Shown here piece after piece: positions 36,376 to 44,773 of a stretch of DNA of 64,000 nt. The notes under the pieces are model-generated. The model made no database searches, had not been told where the DNA came from, and was given only the letters and a program-made list of their open reading frames with translations. Within the stretch, counting starts at the first letter, position 1, and each line of letters begins with the position of its first letter. Source of the stretch: Actinophytocola sp. (GTDB lineage Bacteria > Actinomycetota > Actinomycetes > Mycobacteriales > Pseudonocardiaceae). The stretch lies in assembly GCF_009379765.1 (NCBI RefSeq), contig NZ_WHTD01000006.1:1-64000 (forward strand), written 5' to 3'. The translations under genes and the position numbers were made by a program.

Positions 36376-39300
36376 GTGCGGATCGCGATGCTCGGCCTGG
36401 TGGACGTCCGCGCCGATGACGGGACACCGGTGGAGATCACCGGCGCGCGGCTGCGCACGCTGCTGATCCTGCTCGCCCTCGATCCCGGCCGGGTGGTCAC
36501 CGGCGCACGCCTCATCGACGGCGTCTGGGGCGACGATCCGCCGGCCGAGGCCACCAACGCCCTGCAGGCGCTCGTCTCCCGGCTGCGTCGCGCACTGCCC
36601 GAGCCCGCCGTCGAGTCCACGCCGGCCGGCTACCGGCTCGCCGTCCCACCCGACACCGTCGACCTGCACCGCTTCGAGCAGCTCGCCGCGCTGGGCCGGG
36701 CCGCCCTGCGAACGGACCCGCGACGGGCCGCGAAAGTCCTGCGTGAGGCCGAAGCGCTGTGGCGCGGCCCGGCCCTGGCCGACACCGCGAACGCCGCCTT
36801 CGCCCAGGCGCCGCTGGCCAGGCTCGAGGAGCGCCGGCTGGCCGTGCGCGGCGACCGCATCGAGGCCGAGCTGCCGGGCGCCGACGGCGTGGAGCTGGTC
36901 GCGGAGCTGGAGGAGCTGGTCGCCGAGCACCCGCTGCACGAGCGGTTCACCGGGCTGCTGATGCGCGCGCTCCACCAGGCCGGCCGTTCCGGCGACGCCC
37001 TCGCCGTCCACGCCCGCATCCGCGACGCACTGGCCGACGAGCTCGGCGCCAACCCTTCCGCCGAGCTCGCCGCGCTGCACCTGGAGGTCCTGCGCGGCGG
37101 CGAGACCCCGCAGGACCGCCCGCACACCAACCTCCGCGCCGGCCTCACCAGCTTCGTCGGCCGCGACACCGACCTGGCCAAGGTCAGCGCGCTGGTCGGC
37201 CCGTCCAGGCTGGTCACCCTCACCGGCCCCGGCGGCTCCGGCAAGACCCGCCTGGCCACCGAGGTCGCCCGTGCCCTCCTGGAGGAGATGCGCGACGTAT
37301 GGCTGGTCGAGCTGGCCCCGGTCAGCGACGGCGCCGACCTGCCGCAGGCGGTGGTGTCCGCGCTCGGCCTGCGCATGCCGGCACTCCTCGGCAGCACCCT
37401 GGCGCACTCCACCGAGCCCGAGGCCGTCGATCCGGTCGACCGCCTCGCCGCCGCCCTGTCCACTCGGGCGCTGCTGCTGGTCCTGGACAACTGCGAGCAC
37501 CTGATCGGGCCGGCCGCCGCGCTCGCCAACCGGCTGCTCGGCGAGTGTCCGCGGCTGCGTGTCCTCGCCACCAGCCGCGAGCCACTCGGCATCACCGGGG
37601 AGACGCTGTGGCCGGTCGACCCGCTGCCGCTGCCGCCGGAGGGCGCGAGCCGCGACCAGGCGATGAGGTTCCCGTCGATGCGCCTGCTCGCCGACCGGGC
37701 GAGCGCCGTGCGGCCGGGGTTCGCGGTCGACGACCGCACGGCGCTGCACATGATCCACATCTGCCGCGCGCTCGACGGCATGCCGCTCGCCATCGAGCTG
37801 GCCGCCGCCCGGCTGCGCACGATGTCCGCCCAGCAGGTCGCGACGAGGCTCGACGACCGGTTCCGGCTGCTCACCGGCGGCAGCAGGCTCACGCTGCCGC
37901 GGCACCAGACGCTGCGCGCGGTCGTCGACTGGAGCTGGGACCTGCTCGGCGACGCCGAGCGGACGCTGCTGCGCCGCCTGGCCGTGTTCGCCGGCGGCTC
38001 GACCCTGGAGGCCGCCGAGCAGGTGTGCGCGGGCGCCGGCCTGCCCGCCGTCGAGGTGTTCGACGTGCTGTCCGCGCTGCTGGACAAGTCGCTGGTGCTG
38101 CTTGCCGAGGACGGGCGCTACCGGATGCTCCAGACCATCAAGGCCTACGGTCTGGAACGGCTGGCCGACGCCGGGGAGACCGACCGGGTCCGCTGGGCGC
38201 ACGTCGAGCACTTCGGCCGGCTCGCCGAAACCGCCGAGCCGTACCTGCGCCGCGCCGAGCAGCTGGACTGGATCGACCGGCTCGACGCCGACAAGGACAA
38301 CCTCAACGCCGCGCTGCGCACCGCGATCGCCGCCGGGGAGACCCGCACCGCGGAGTGGTTCCTGGCCAACCTGGGCTGGTACTGGTGGCTGCACGGGCAC
38401 AAGGTCGAGGGCGGCGAGCTGGCCGCCGAGGTCCTCGCCATGACCGGGGAGGGCGCGCCGGCCGAGGTGCGGGCGGTGGCGTACGGGATGGCCGCCCTGC
38501 TCGCCGTCGACGGGCTGCGGGACGCGGACAAGGCGCTCAGCTTCTTCACCAGCGCGGTGGCGGCCGCCAAGGGCATCGACCCGGGCACGCACCCGGTCAT
38601 CCGGCTCATCGGGCCGCTCGACGAGGTCATGCACAGCCTCGGCCGGCCCACGGAGCCCTTGCGGCTCAACGCGATCGAGGTGCTCACCGAGGACGACGAC
38701 CCGTGGGTGTGCGGCACGGCGCAGGCGTTGCGCGCGCACGCGTTCCTCAACGCGGGCCGGCTGCATGCCGAGGCCGAGGCGGACTTCCGCGCCGCCCTCG
38801 GGTCGTTCCGGGCGGTGGGTGACCGGTGGGGGATGTCGTTCGCGCTGTGCTCGCTGGCCGACCTGATCGCGTGGCGCGGTGACCTCGCCGGCGCGGCGGA
38901 GCTTTACCAGGAGGCCATCCTGGTGTTCTCCCAGCTGGTGACCAACGAGGACCTCACTCGCTACCGGCTGCGGCTGGCCGACCTGCTGCTCCAGCTCGGC
39001 CGGACTGCCGAGTCGGCCGCGATGCTCGCCCAGGCGCGGCGTGGCGCCGACCGTTCCGGCATGCCCGAGGGCCTGGCCCGCGTCGCCCACGCCACCGGCG
39101 ACTTCGCCCGCCGCCGCGGTGGCCTCGACCCGGCCCGCGCCGACCTCGCCCGCGCCGCGGTGCTCGCCGCGCACACGTCGGTCGCGCCGCAGTTCCGCGC
39201 CGTCATCGAGGCGTCCCGCGGCTACCTGGCGACGGCGGCGGGCGATCCGGCCGCGGCGGCCGCCCACCACGCGACCGCGTTCGACTGGGCGCTCAAGTCC

Positions 39301-39564
39301 AACGACGCCCCGATGATCGCGCACGTCCTGGTCGGGCTCGCCGAGCTCAGCATCGACCGCGGCGACCCCCGGCACGCCGCGGCCCTGCTCGGCGCGAGTG
39401 TCGCCATCCGCGGCGTGCCGGACCTGTCGTTCGCCGACGGCGTGCGCGTGGAGGCGGCCACGCGGGCCGCACTCGGCGAGGAGCTGTTCGCCGAGTCGGC
39501 CGCACGTGGCGCCTCCGCCACCATGGACACCGTCCGGGAGCTGGCGGTTATACCCGCCGCCTGA
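36376..39564 (+). CDS. AfsR/SARP-type transcriptional regulator with NB-ARC and TPR-like domains
   Basis: The 1062-residue protein has an OmpR-like winged helix (about residues 10-90), a BTAD domain (about 95-240, DLHRFEQLAALGRAAL...AELAALHLEVL), an NB-ARC ATPase with Walker A TGPGGSGKTRLA near residue 283 and Walker B LLLVLDNCEHL near 370, and a long helical TPR-like C-terminal half. Such regulators often control secondary metabolism. No biosynthetic gene cluster is beside it, only a DrrAB-like exporter convergent with it; the ends overlap by 17 bases. Confidence 0.9.
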   Translation: MRIAMLGLVDVRADDGTPVEITGARLRTLLILLALDPGRVVTGARLIDGVWGDDPPAEATNALQALVSRLRRALPEPAVESTPAGYRLAVPPDTVDLHRFEQLAALGRAALRTDPRRAAKVLREAEALWRGPALADTANAAFAQAPLARLEERRLAVRGDRIEAELPGADGVELVAELEELVAEHPLHERFTGLLMRALHQAGRSGDALAVHARIRDALADELGANPSAELAALHLEVLRGGETPQDRPHTNLRAGLTSFVGRDTDLAKVSALVGPSRLVTLTGPGGSGKTRLATEVARALLEEMRDVWLVELAPVSDGADLPQAVVSALGLRMPALLGSTLAHSTEPEAVDPVDRLAAALSTRALLLVLDNCEHLIGPAAALANRLLGECPRLRVLATSREPLGITGETLWPVDPLPLPPEGASRDQAMRFPSMRLLADRASAVRPGFAVDDRTALHMIHICRALDGMPLAIELAAARLRTMSAQQVATRLDDRFRLLTGGSRLTLPRHQTLRAVVDWSWDLLGDAERTLLRRLAVFAGGSTLEAAEQVCAGAGLPAVEVFDVLSALLDKSLVLLAEDGRYRMLQTIKAYGLERLADAGETDRVRWAHVEHFGRLAETAEPYLRRAEQLDWIDRLDADKDNLNAALRTAIAAGETRTAEWFLANLGWYWWLHGHKVEGGELAAEVLAMTGEGAPAEVRAVAYGMAALLAVDGLRDADKALSFFTSAVAAAKGIDPGTHPVIRLIGPLDEVMHSLGRPTEPLRLNAIEVLTEDDDPWVCGTAQALRAHAFLNAGRLHAEAEADFRAALGSFRAVGDRWGMSFALCSLADLIAWRGDLAGAAELYQEAILVFSQLVTNEDLTRYRLRLADLLLQLGRTAESAAMLAQARRGADRSGMPEGLARVAHATGDFARRRGGLDPARADLARAAVLAAHTSVAPQFRAVIEASRGYLATAAGDPAAAAAHHATAFDWALKSNDAPMIAHVLVGLAELSIDRGDPRHAAALLGASVAIRGVPDLSFADGVRVEAATRAALGEELFAESAARGASATMDTVRELAVIPAA

Positions 39565-40357
39565 AGGCGCGGACCGCGAGCGGCGCGAACACCACCAGGA
39601 TCCCGGCCGCCCAGAGCAGCGACGTTCCCACCGGGCCCGCGACCGATCCGCCGACCAGCAGGCCGCGCACCGCGTCGGCCACCGATGTCACCGGGTTGAC
39701 GTCCACCCAGCCCTGCAGCCAGCCCGGCATCGTGCCGGTCGGGGCGAACGCGTTGCTCACGAATGTCAGCGGGAACATCACCGAGAACCCGAAGATCATC
39801 ACCTTCTCGGGCTCGTTGACCAGCATCCCGACCAGCACCGAGATCCACGAGAACGCCATCGCGAACCCGAGCATCAGCGCGAACGCGCCGACCACGCTCG
39901 CGACGTCGGTGCCCACCCGGAAGCCCATGATCGCGCCGAGGCCCAGCAGCAGCGCCATCGCCCAGGCCTGCTTGACCATGTCCGCCACGATCCGGCCGGC
40001 GAGCGGCGACCACCGCGCGATCGGCAGCGCGCGCAGCCGGTCGAACACGCCCTTGGCCAGGTCGGTGTTGAGCCCGACGCCGGTGTTGAGTGTGCCGAAC
40101 AGGCTGTTCTGCACGATGACCCCGGGCAGTACGAAGGTCAGGTAGTCGTCCGTCGAGCCGGAGATCGCGCCGCCGAACACGTAGGTGAACAGCAGCAGGA
40201 ACATGATCGGCTGGACGCTGAAGTCGATCAGCTCCATGGGGTTGTGCCTGATCTGCACCAGCGTCCGCCAGGACAGTGTGGCGCTCTGCACGAGGCCTTC
40301 CCAGGGGCGCGTGCGGGGGGCGAGTGTCCGTGGCGACGGCGCGGTCAACGTGGTCAT
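39548..40357 (-). CDS. ABC-2 type transporter permease (DrrB-like)
   Basis: The 269-residue protein has about six membrane segments and the ABC-2 features of the daunorubicin resistance permease DrrB: FSVQPIMFLLLFTYVFGG, LPGVIVQNSLFGTLNTGVGLNTDLAKGVFDRLRALPIARW. The ATG overlaps the stop of the ATPase gene (ATGA), so both are made together. It probably exports a drug or metabolite. The 3' end overlaps the convergent AfsR-type gene by 17 bases. Confidence 0.9.
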   Translation of the reverse strand: MTTLTAPSPRTLAPRTRPWEGLVQSATLSWRTLVQIRHNPMELIDFSVQPIMFLLLFTYVFGGAISGSTDDYLTFVLPGVIVQNSLFGTLNTGVGLNTDLAKGVFDRLRALPIARWSPLAGRIVADMVKQAWAMALLLGLGAIMGFRVGTDVASVVGAFALMLGFAMAFSWISVLVGMLVNEPEKVMIFGFSVMFPLTFVSNAFAPTGTMPGWLQGWVDVNPVTSVADAVRGLLVGGSVAGPVGTSLLWAAGILVVFAPLAVRAFRRRV

Positions 40358-41325
40358 GCCGGGACTCCTTCCGTCTCGGTGGCGGGCTCGTCGGTGCTCG
40401 CGCGGTGGCCGGTGAGGCCCAGGAACACCTCGTCGAGACTGGCGTCGCGCAGGGCCAGCTCGGCCACCAGCACCTCGGCGTCGTCGAGCCGCCGGACCAC
40501 CGCAGGCAGTACGGCCGGGTCGGTCACCGACGCCGTGACGGTCGACCCCTCGACGACCGGCTCGGCGGCGGTGACGTCGCGGACCACCGACAGCACGATC
40601 GGCAGGTCGGCGGGGTCCTTGGGCCGGACGACGAGCGGCTGCGCGCCGGTGCGGGCCTTCAGCTCGGCAGGCGTGCCGGTGGCGATCACCCGGCCGTGGT
40701 CGACCACCGCGATCTCACCGGCCAGCTGGTCGGCCTCGTCGAGGTACTGGGTGGTGAGCAGCACGGTCACCCCGTCGGCCACGAGGTCGCGGACGATCTG
40801 CCACAGGTCGAGGCGGCTGCGCGGGTCGAGGCCCGTGGTCGGCTCGTCCAGGAACAGCACCCGCGGCCGGCTGACCAGGCTCGCGGCCAGGTCGAGCCGG
40901 CGCCGCATGCCGCCGGAGTAGGTCTTGGCCGCCCGGGTGGCGGCATCGGTCAGGCCGAACTGCGTGAGCAGCTCGCGGGCCCGGCGCTTGGCCTGCGCTC
41001 GCGGTATGCCCAGCAGGCGGCCGATGAGCAGGAGGTTCTCCGCGCCGGTGAGCATCTCGTCGACCGAGGCGTACTGCCCGGTCAGGCCGATGAGCTGGCG
41101 GACCTGGTGCGCGTCGCGGACGACGTCGTGCCCGCAGACCTCGGCGTGCCCGGCGTCCGGCCGCAGCAACGTGGTCAGGATCCGCACGGTGGTGGTCTTG
41201 CCGGCGCCGTTGGGCCCGAGCAGGCCCAGCACGGTGCCGGCGCGCACCGCGAGGTCGACGCCGTCGAGCGCCGTCGTCTCCCCGAACCGCTTGGCCAGTC
41301 CCTCGGCCAGCACGGCGTGGTTCAT
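40354..41325 (-). CDS. ABC transporter ATP-binding protein (DrrA-like)
   Basis: The 323-residue ATPase has Walker A GLLGPNGAGKTTT, signature YSGGMRRRLDLAASLV, Walker B VLFLDEPTTGLDPRSR, and the C-terminal extension of DrrA-type exporters (VLAELALRDASLDEVFLGLTGH). The start MNHAVLAEGLAKRFG at 41325 has GAGGGGA about nine bases upstream; the 811-residue track ORF is an artefact of an open frame across the M24 gene. It forms a two-gene operon with the permease. Confidence 0.92.
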   Translation of the reverse strand: MNHAVLAEGLAKRFGETTALDGVDLAVRAGTVLGLLGPNGAGKTTTVRILTTLLRPDAGHAEVCGHDVVRDAHQVRQLIGLTGQYASVDEMLTGAENLLLIGRLLGIPRAQAKRRARELLTQFGLTDAATRAAKTYSGGMRRRLDLAASLVSRPRVLFLDEPTTGLDPRSRLDLWQIVRDLVADGVTVLLTTQYLDEADQLAGEIAVVDHGRVIATGTPAELKARTGAQPLVVRPKDPADLPIVLSVVRDVTAAEPVVEGSTVTASVTDPAVLPAVVRRLDDAEVLVAELALRDASLDEVFLGLTGHRASTDEPATETEGVPA

Positions 41326-41447
41326 GGTTCGTCCCCTCGAAGTCGGGTCTTGGTGCCTCCGACGATGGGCCGGCCGGCTGATACCGCCCTGATCCGCCCA
41401 CCCGGCTCGCTGACATGTCGCTGACACGTTCGACCACCCGCCCGGAC

Positions 41448-41453
41448 TAGGCT
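41448..41453 (+). promoter_or_regulatory. -10 box (TAGGCT) of the M24 peptidase gene
   Basis: TAGGCT precedes ATG 41461 by seven bases with no ribosome binding site, matching the dop and pafA arrangement. Confidence 0.55.
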
Positions 41454-41460
41454 TTCCAGC

Positions 41461-42597
41461 ATGTCGACCACCGTCTCCGCCACCGACCCCACGGCCCTGC
41501 GCGCACGGCTCGACCGCGCCCGGGAGGCGGCCGGCGCCGCCGGCGTGGACGCGTTGCTGATGGCGCCCGGCTCGGACCTCAGGTACCTGCTCGGTGGCTC
41601 GGGCAGCTCGTTCGAGCGGCTCACCTGCCTGGTCCTGCCCACCGGTGGCGCGCCGGTGTTGGTGGTGCCCAAGCTGGAGGCGCCGGGCTACGCGGCCGTG
41701 CCCACGGGCGAGCTGGGCGTGCAGATCGCGACCTGGGTCGACGCCGAGGACCCGTACGCCATGGTCGCGGCACTGCTCGGGGCGCCGGCGCGGGTGGCAC
41801 TCGGGGACGTCATGGCCGCGCTGCACGTGCTGGGGCTGCGCCGCGCGCTGCCGGGGGCCGACCAGGTGCTGGCCGGGCCGATCGTGCGCGAGCTGCGCAT
41901 GCGCAAGGACGCCACCGAGATCGACGGGCTGCGCCGGGCGGGCGCGGCCATCGACCGGGTGCACGCGCGGATGGCGGAGTTCCTGCGGGTCGGGCGCACC
42001 GAGGCGGCGGTCGGCGCGGACATCGCCGCGGCCATCGTCGAGGAGGGCCACGCGGTGGCCGAGTTCGTCATCGTCGGCTCCGGGCCCAACGGCGCGAGCC
42101 CGCACCACTCGCTGTCCGACCGGGTGGTCGAGGCGGGTGACGTCGTGGTCGTCGACATCGGCGGCCCGATCGCCGAGGGCTACTGCTCGGACAGCACCCG
42201 CACCTACGTGCTGGGGGAGCCGCGCGACGCGGACGTGCCTCGGACCTACGCCGTGCTCCAGGCGGCCCAGGCCGCGGCGGTCGCGGCCGTGCGGCCGGGC
42301 GTGCCGGCCCAGGACGTGGACGCGGCGGCCCGGTCGATCATCGCCGACGCGGGTTTCGGCGAGTACTTCATCCACCGCACGGGCCACGGCATTGGGCTCG
42401 ACGTGCACGAGGACCCGTACATCGTGTCGGGCAACGAGCTGCCGCTGGAGCCGGGAATGGCCTTCTCGGTCGAGCCGGGCATCTACCAGCCGGGTCGCTG
42501 GGGTGCGCGGATCGAGGACATCGTGGTGGTCACCGAGGACGGTGTCGAGCCACTGAACACGCGGCCGCACGAGCTCACCGTGCTCCCGACCCGATGA
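41461..42597 (+). CDS. M24 family aminopeptidase (Xaa-Pro dipeptidase PepE-like)
   Basis: The 378-residue protein has an N-terminal creatinase-like domain (DALLMAPGSDLRYLLGGSG) and a C-terminal pita-bread domain with the metal ligands in DVVVVDIGGPIAEGYCSDSTRTY, HRTGHGIGLDVHE, SVEPGIY and IEDIVVVTEDG. It would cleave an N-terminal residue before proline. It corresponds to Rv2089c, the neighbour of the 5'-3' exonuclease in mycobacteria; here the AfsR and DrrAB genes are inserted between them. Confidence 0.92.
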   Translation: MSTTVSATDPTALRARLDRAREAAGAAGVDALLMAPGSDLRYLLGGSGSSFERLTCLVLPTGGAPVLVVPKLEAPGYAAVPTGELGVQIATWVDAEDPYAMVAALLGAPARVALGDVMAALHVLGLRRALPGADQVLAGPIVRELRMRKDATEIDGLRRAGAAIDRVHARMAEFLRVGRTEAAVGADIAAAIVEEGHAVAEFVIVGSGPNGASPHHSLSDRVVEAGDVVVVDIGGPIAEGYCSDSTRTYVLGEPRDADVPRTYAVLQAAQAAAVAAVRPGVPAQDVDAAARSIIADAGFGEYFIHRTGHGIGLDVHEDPYIVSGNELPLEPGMAFSVEPGIYQPGRWGARIEDIVVVTEDGVEPLNTRPHELTVLPTR

Positions 42598-42632
42598 CCG
42601 CCGAGGAGCCGGCGCCCTGTAACCGAGCCTGC

Positions 42633-42881
42633 GAGGGGGTGTCGTGAGCGGAGCTTGCGGAGCGAGGCATCGATATTCAGGATGCGGCCGAGTCTGCGGA
42701 GGGTGTCGGTGTAGCGGAGCCTGCGGAGCGTTCCGGCACCACGAAGCGGGCGAGGGGGTGTCGTGAGCGGAGCTTGCGGAGCGAGGCATCGATATTCAGG
42801 ATGCCGCCGAGTCTGCGGAGGGTGTCGGTGTAGCGGAGCCTGCGGAGCGTTCCGGCACCACGAAGCGGGCGAGGGGGCGTC
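42633..42881. repeat. 119-bp tandem repeat (two full copies and a partial third)
   Basis: The block starting GAGGGGGTGTCGTGAG at 42633 recurs at 42752 with a single mismatch (G to C in ATGCGGCCG), and its first 16 bases recur at 42871 with one change, where they form the ribosome binding site and GTG start of the Lrp gene. Inside each unit, AGCGGAGC(T/C)TGCGGAGCG occurs twice. The gap of 284 bases between the M24 and Lrp genes is filled almost entirely by these copies. Confidence 0.9.
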
Positions 42882-43337
42882 GTGAGTCCGTCGGAGCTGG
42901 AGCCGATCGACCAGTCCATCGCCCGCGAGCTGTCCGCCGACGGCCGGTGCAGCTTCACCGACCTCGCCGAGCGGGTGGGCCTGTCCGTGTCGGCGGTGCA
43001 CCAACGCGTCCGCCGCCTCGAGCAGCGCGGCGTCATCCGCGGCTACACCGCGCAGCTCAACGCCGAGGTCATCGGTCTCCCGCTGACCGCGTTCATCTCG
43101 CTCACCCCGATCGACCCGTCCGAGCCCGACGACTACCCCCAGCGCCTCAACCACATCCGCGAGGTCGAGTCCTGCTACTCGGTCGCCGGCGACGAGTCCT
43201 ACATCCTCCTGGTGCGGGTGGCCTCCCCAGCGGCGCTCGAGGAGCTGTTGCGCCAGATCCGCGAGGCCGCCAAGGTGTCCACCCGCACCACGGTCGTACT
43301 GTCCACTCCGTACGAGGGCCGTTCCCCGGCCCTCTAA
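42882..43337 (+). CDS. Lrp/AsnC family transcriptional regulator
   Basis: The 151-residue protein has an N-terminal AsnC helix-turn-helix (DQSIARELSADGRCSFTDLAERVGLSVSAVHQRVRRLEQRGVIRGYTAQL) and a C-terminal RAM ligand domain (ESCYSVAGDESYILLVRVAS). Such regulators respond to amino acids and often act on neighbouring genes. The GTG start sits in the last copy of the upstream repeat, with GAGGGGG four bases away. Its TAA overlaps the stop of the convergent methyltransferase gene. Confidence 0.92.
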   Translation: MSPSELEPIDQSIARELSADGRCSFTDLAERVGLSVSAVHQRVRRLEQRGVIRGYTAQLNAEVIGLPLTAFISLTPIDPSEPDDYPQRLNHIREVESCYSVAGDESYILLVRVASPAALEELLRQIREAAKVSTRTTVVLSTPYEGRSPAL

Positions 43338-44080
43338 CGGACCCCTACGAGCACATGGTCGTCACCGAACTGCCAGACCGGGCCCGCCTCGGCGAAGCCG
43401 GCCGCGCGCAGCAGGTCCGCGTGCTCGTGGACGGTCAGCTCGTTCTCGGTGTGGTTCGCGATGGCGCTGTCGGAGCGGGCGGCGACCAGCGGGGCGAGCT
43501 CGTCGTCCTCGCGGAGGGCCTGCCACCACTCTGCCCAGTCCTCGTTGCGGTCGCTGCCCACCCGCGCGGTCCGCGCCTCCCGGACCCCGTCCGCGATGGC
43601 GTCCAAAGTAGACGCTCCGAGTCCCATGTTGTCGGCGTTGACGAACACGCCGCCGGGCCGCAGCCGCTCCGCGAGCGTCCGGTAGAGCGCGGCGAGCGAG
43701 TCGGGGTCGAGCCAGTGCAGCGCGGTCGACGACACGGCGGCGTCCCACGGTCCCACGAGCCCGGTGCGGTCCGGCCAGGACGGGTAGCCGAGATCGGCCT
43801 CGACCAGCGTCACCCGCGGTCCGGTGTTGGCCGCCCCGAGCCCGAGCAGCAGCGGGTCCGCGTCGACGCCGACGACGTTGACCCGGGGGAGCGCGGCGGC
43901 GATCCGCGCGGAGAGCGACCCGGGGCCGCAACCGAGGTCGACCACACTGGCCGCACCCGTGCCGACGGCCGCCCGGGCGACGTCGATGACGACCCGGAAC
44001 CGCTCCTCGCGGTCGGGGATGTACCGCTCCTGCTGTGCGTCCCACCGCTGCACCCACCGCTGTGCCGTAGCCACCTGCAT
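43334..44080 (-). CDS. Class I SAM-dependent methyltransferase
   Basis: The 248-residue protein has SAM motif I SVVDLGCGPGSLSARIA, motif II VVGVDADPLLL, motif post-I VTLVEADLG and the motif WDAAVSSTALHWL. It resembles trans-aconitate/ubiquinone-type small-molecule methyltransferases; the substrate is unknown. ATG 44080 has GGAGGTG five bases upstream. It is divergent from the CGNR zinc-finger gene across a short gap with an inverted repeat, so shared control is possible. Confidence 0.86.
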   Translation of the reverse strand: MQVATAQRWVQRWDAQQERYIPDREERFRVVIDVARAAVGTGAASVVDLGCGPGSLSARIAAALPRVNVVGVDADPLLLGLGAANTGPRVTLVEADLGYPSWPDRTGLVGPWDAAVSSTALHWLDPDSLAALYRTLAERLRPGGVFVNADNMGLGASTLDAIADGVREARTARVGSDRNEDWAEWWQALREDDELAPLVAARSDSAIANHTENELTVHEHADLLRAAGFAEAGPVWQFGDDHVLVGVR

Positions 44081-44094
44081 AGCGCACCTCCGTA

Positions 44095-44118
44095 ACTGTC
44101 TATAAGCTTGATGACAGT
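44095..44118. promoter_or_regulatory. Inverted repeat between divergent methyltransferase and CGNR genes
   Basis: ACTGTC-N12-GACAGT surrounds the AT-rich core TATAAGCTT in the 69-base gap. The symmetric position between two divergent starts suggests an operator, possibly for the zinc-finger protein itself. Confidence 0.45.
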
Positions 44119-44149
44119 GACGCTAGCGCGAACGGAGGTAACTGGTCAA

Positions 44150-44719
44150 GTGGACTTTGACGGTCACACAAGCGACGTTGTGGCAAACGCCGTCACCCTG
44201 ATCAACGACGTGACCCCTGGCGAGCGCCACGGCCGTCCCTTCCCTGCGCCGGCGGACCTGGTGACCGCGGTGCGTGACGCCGTGCCCTCGTCGAGGACCC
44301 CCGGCCACCCGACCGCCGAGGAGGCCGCCGAGCTGGCCGACTGGGCGGGCCGCCTGCGTGCGGTGGTGGAGCTGGTGGACACGCGCGACGTGGACAAGGC
44401 ATGCGCCGAGCTGAACGAGATCATGCGCACCACGAACGCGATCCCGACCCTGGCCCGCCACGACAACGAACCGTGGCACCTGCACTTCCACAGCGCCCAC
44501 GCCGACTGGGCCGAGAGTTGGGCCGCGTCGATGGCGACCGCCCTCGCGACGGTCCTGGGCAACGCGGCCATCGAACGCCTCGGCATCTGCACCGCCCCGG
44601 CGTGCGACCGCGTCTACGTGGACGTCTCGAAGAACGGCACCCGCCGCTTCTGCTCGACCGCCTGCCAGAACAGGGTCAAGGCGGCCGCCTTCCGGGCCCG
44701 CAGGACTGCCACGCCCTGA
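44150..44719 (+). CDS. ABATE/CGNR zinc-finger protein, probable regulator
   Basis: The 189-residue protein has the N-terminal ABATE-type domain (VVANAVTLINDV...) and a C-terminal CGNR zinc finger with four cysteines (GICTAPACDRVYVDVSKNGTRRFCSTACQNRVKAAAFRARR). The second motif is CQNR rather than CGNR, a usual variant. The proteins are thought to be transcription factors sensing small molecules. GTG 44150 has GGAGGT ten bases upstream; the track's 44108 start adds residues lying over the inverted repeat. Its last two codons and stop lie in a palindromic repeat. Confidence 0.85.
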   Translation: MDFDGHTSDVVANAVTLINDVTPGERHGRPFPAPADLVTAVRDAVPSSRTPGHPTAEEAAELADWAGRLRAVVELVDTRDVDKACAELNEIMRTTNAIPTLARHDNEPWHLHFHSAHADWAESWAASMATALATVLGNAAIERLGICTAPACDRVYVDVSKNGTRRFCSTACQNRVKAAAFRARRTATP

Positions 44720-44769
44720 ACGACGCGCTCAGGGCGCCCAACGTCTCGAGCGGCGCGTTCGAGGCATGT
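44713..44769. repeat. Palindromic intergenic repeat, copy A
   Basis: This 57-base stretch aligns without gaps to 63664-63720, with about two thirds of bases identical, including GCCCTGAACG at the left and GGCATG at the right. It begins inside the last codon of the CGNR gene and supplies its stop. GCCCTGA-N9-TCAGGGC forms a hairpin inside it, which may end transcription. Confidence 0.55.
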
Positions 44770-44773
44770 CCGG

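Noticed and set aside
36337-39375. Minus-strand ORF of 1012 residues opposite the AfsR-type gene
   Set aside because: Same shadow effect; composition is Gly/Arg/Val/Gln-rich without domains, while the plus strand has clear BTAD and NB-ARC motifs.
40354-42789. 811-residue ORF extending the DrrA-like ATPase across the M24 gene
   Set aside because: The extension is antisense to a clear M24 peptidase; the ATPase start at 41325 has a ribosome binding site and the usual family beginning.
42633-42881. 119-bp repeats as a CRISPR array or IS ends
   Set aside because: The units are contiguous without spacers, there is no transposase, and one unit continues into a gene start.
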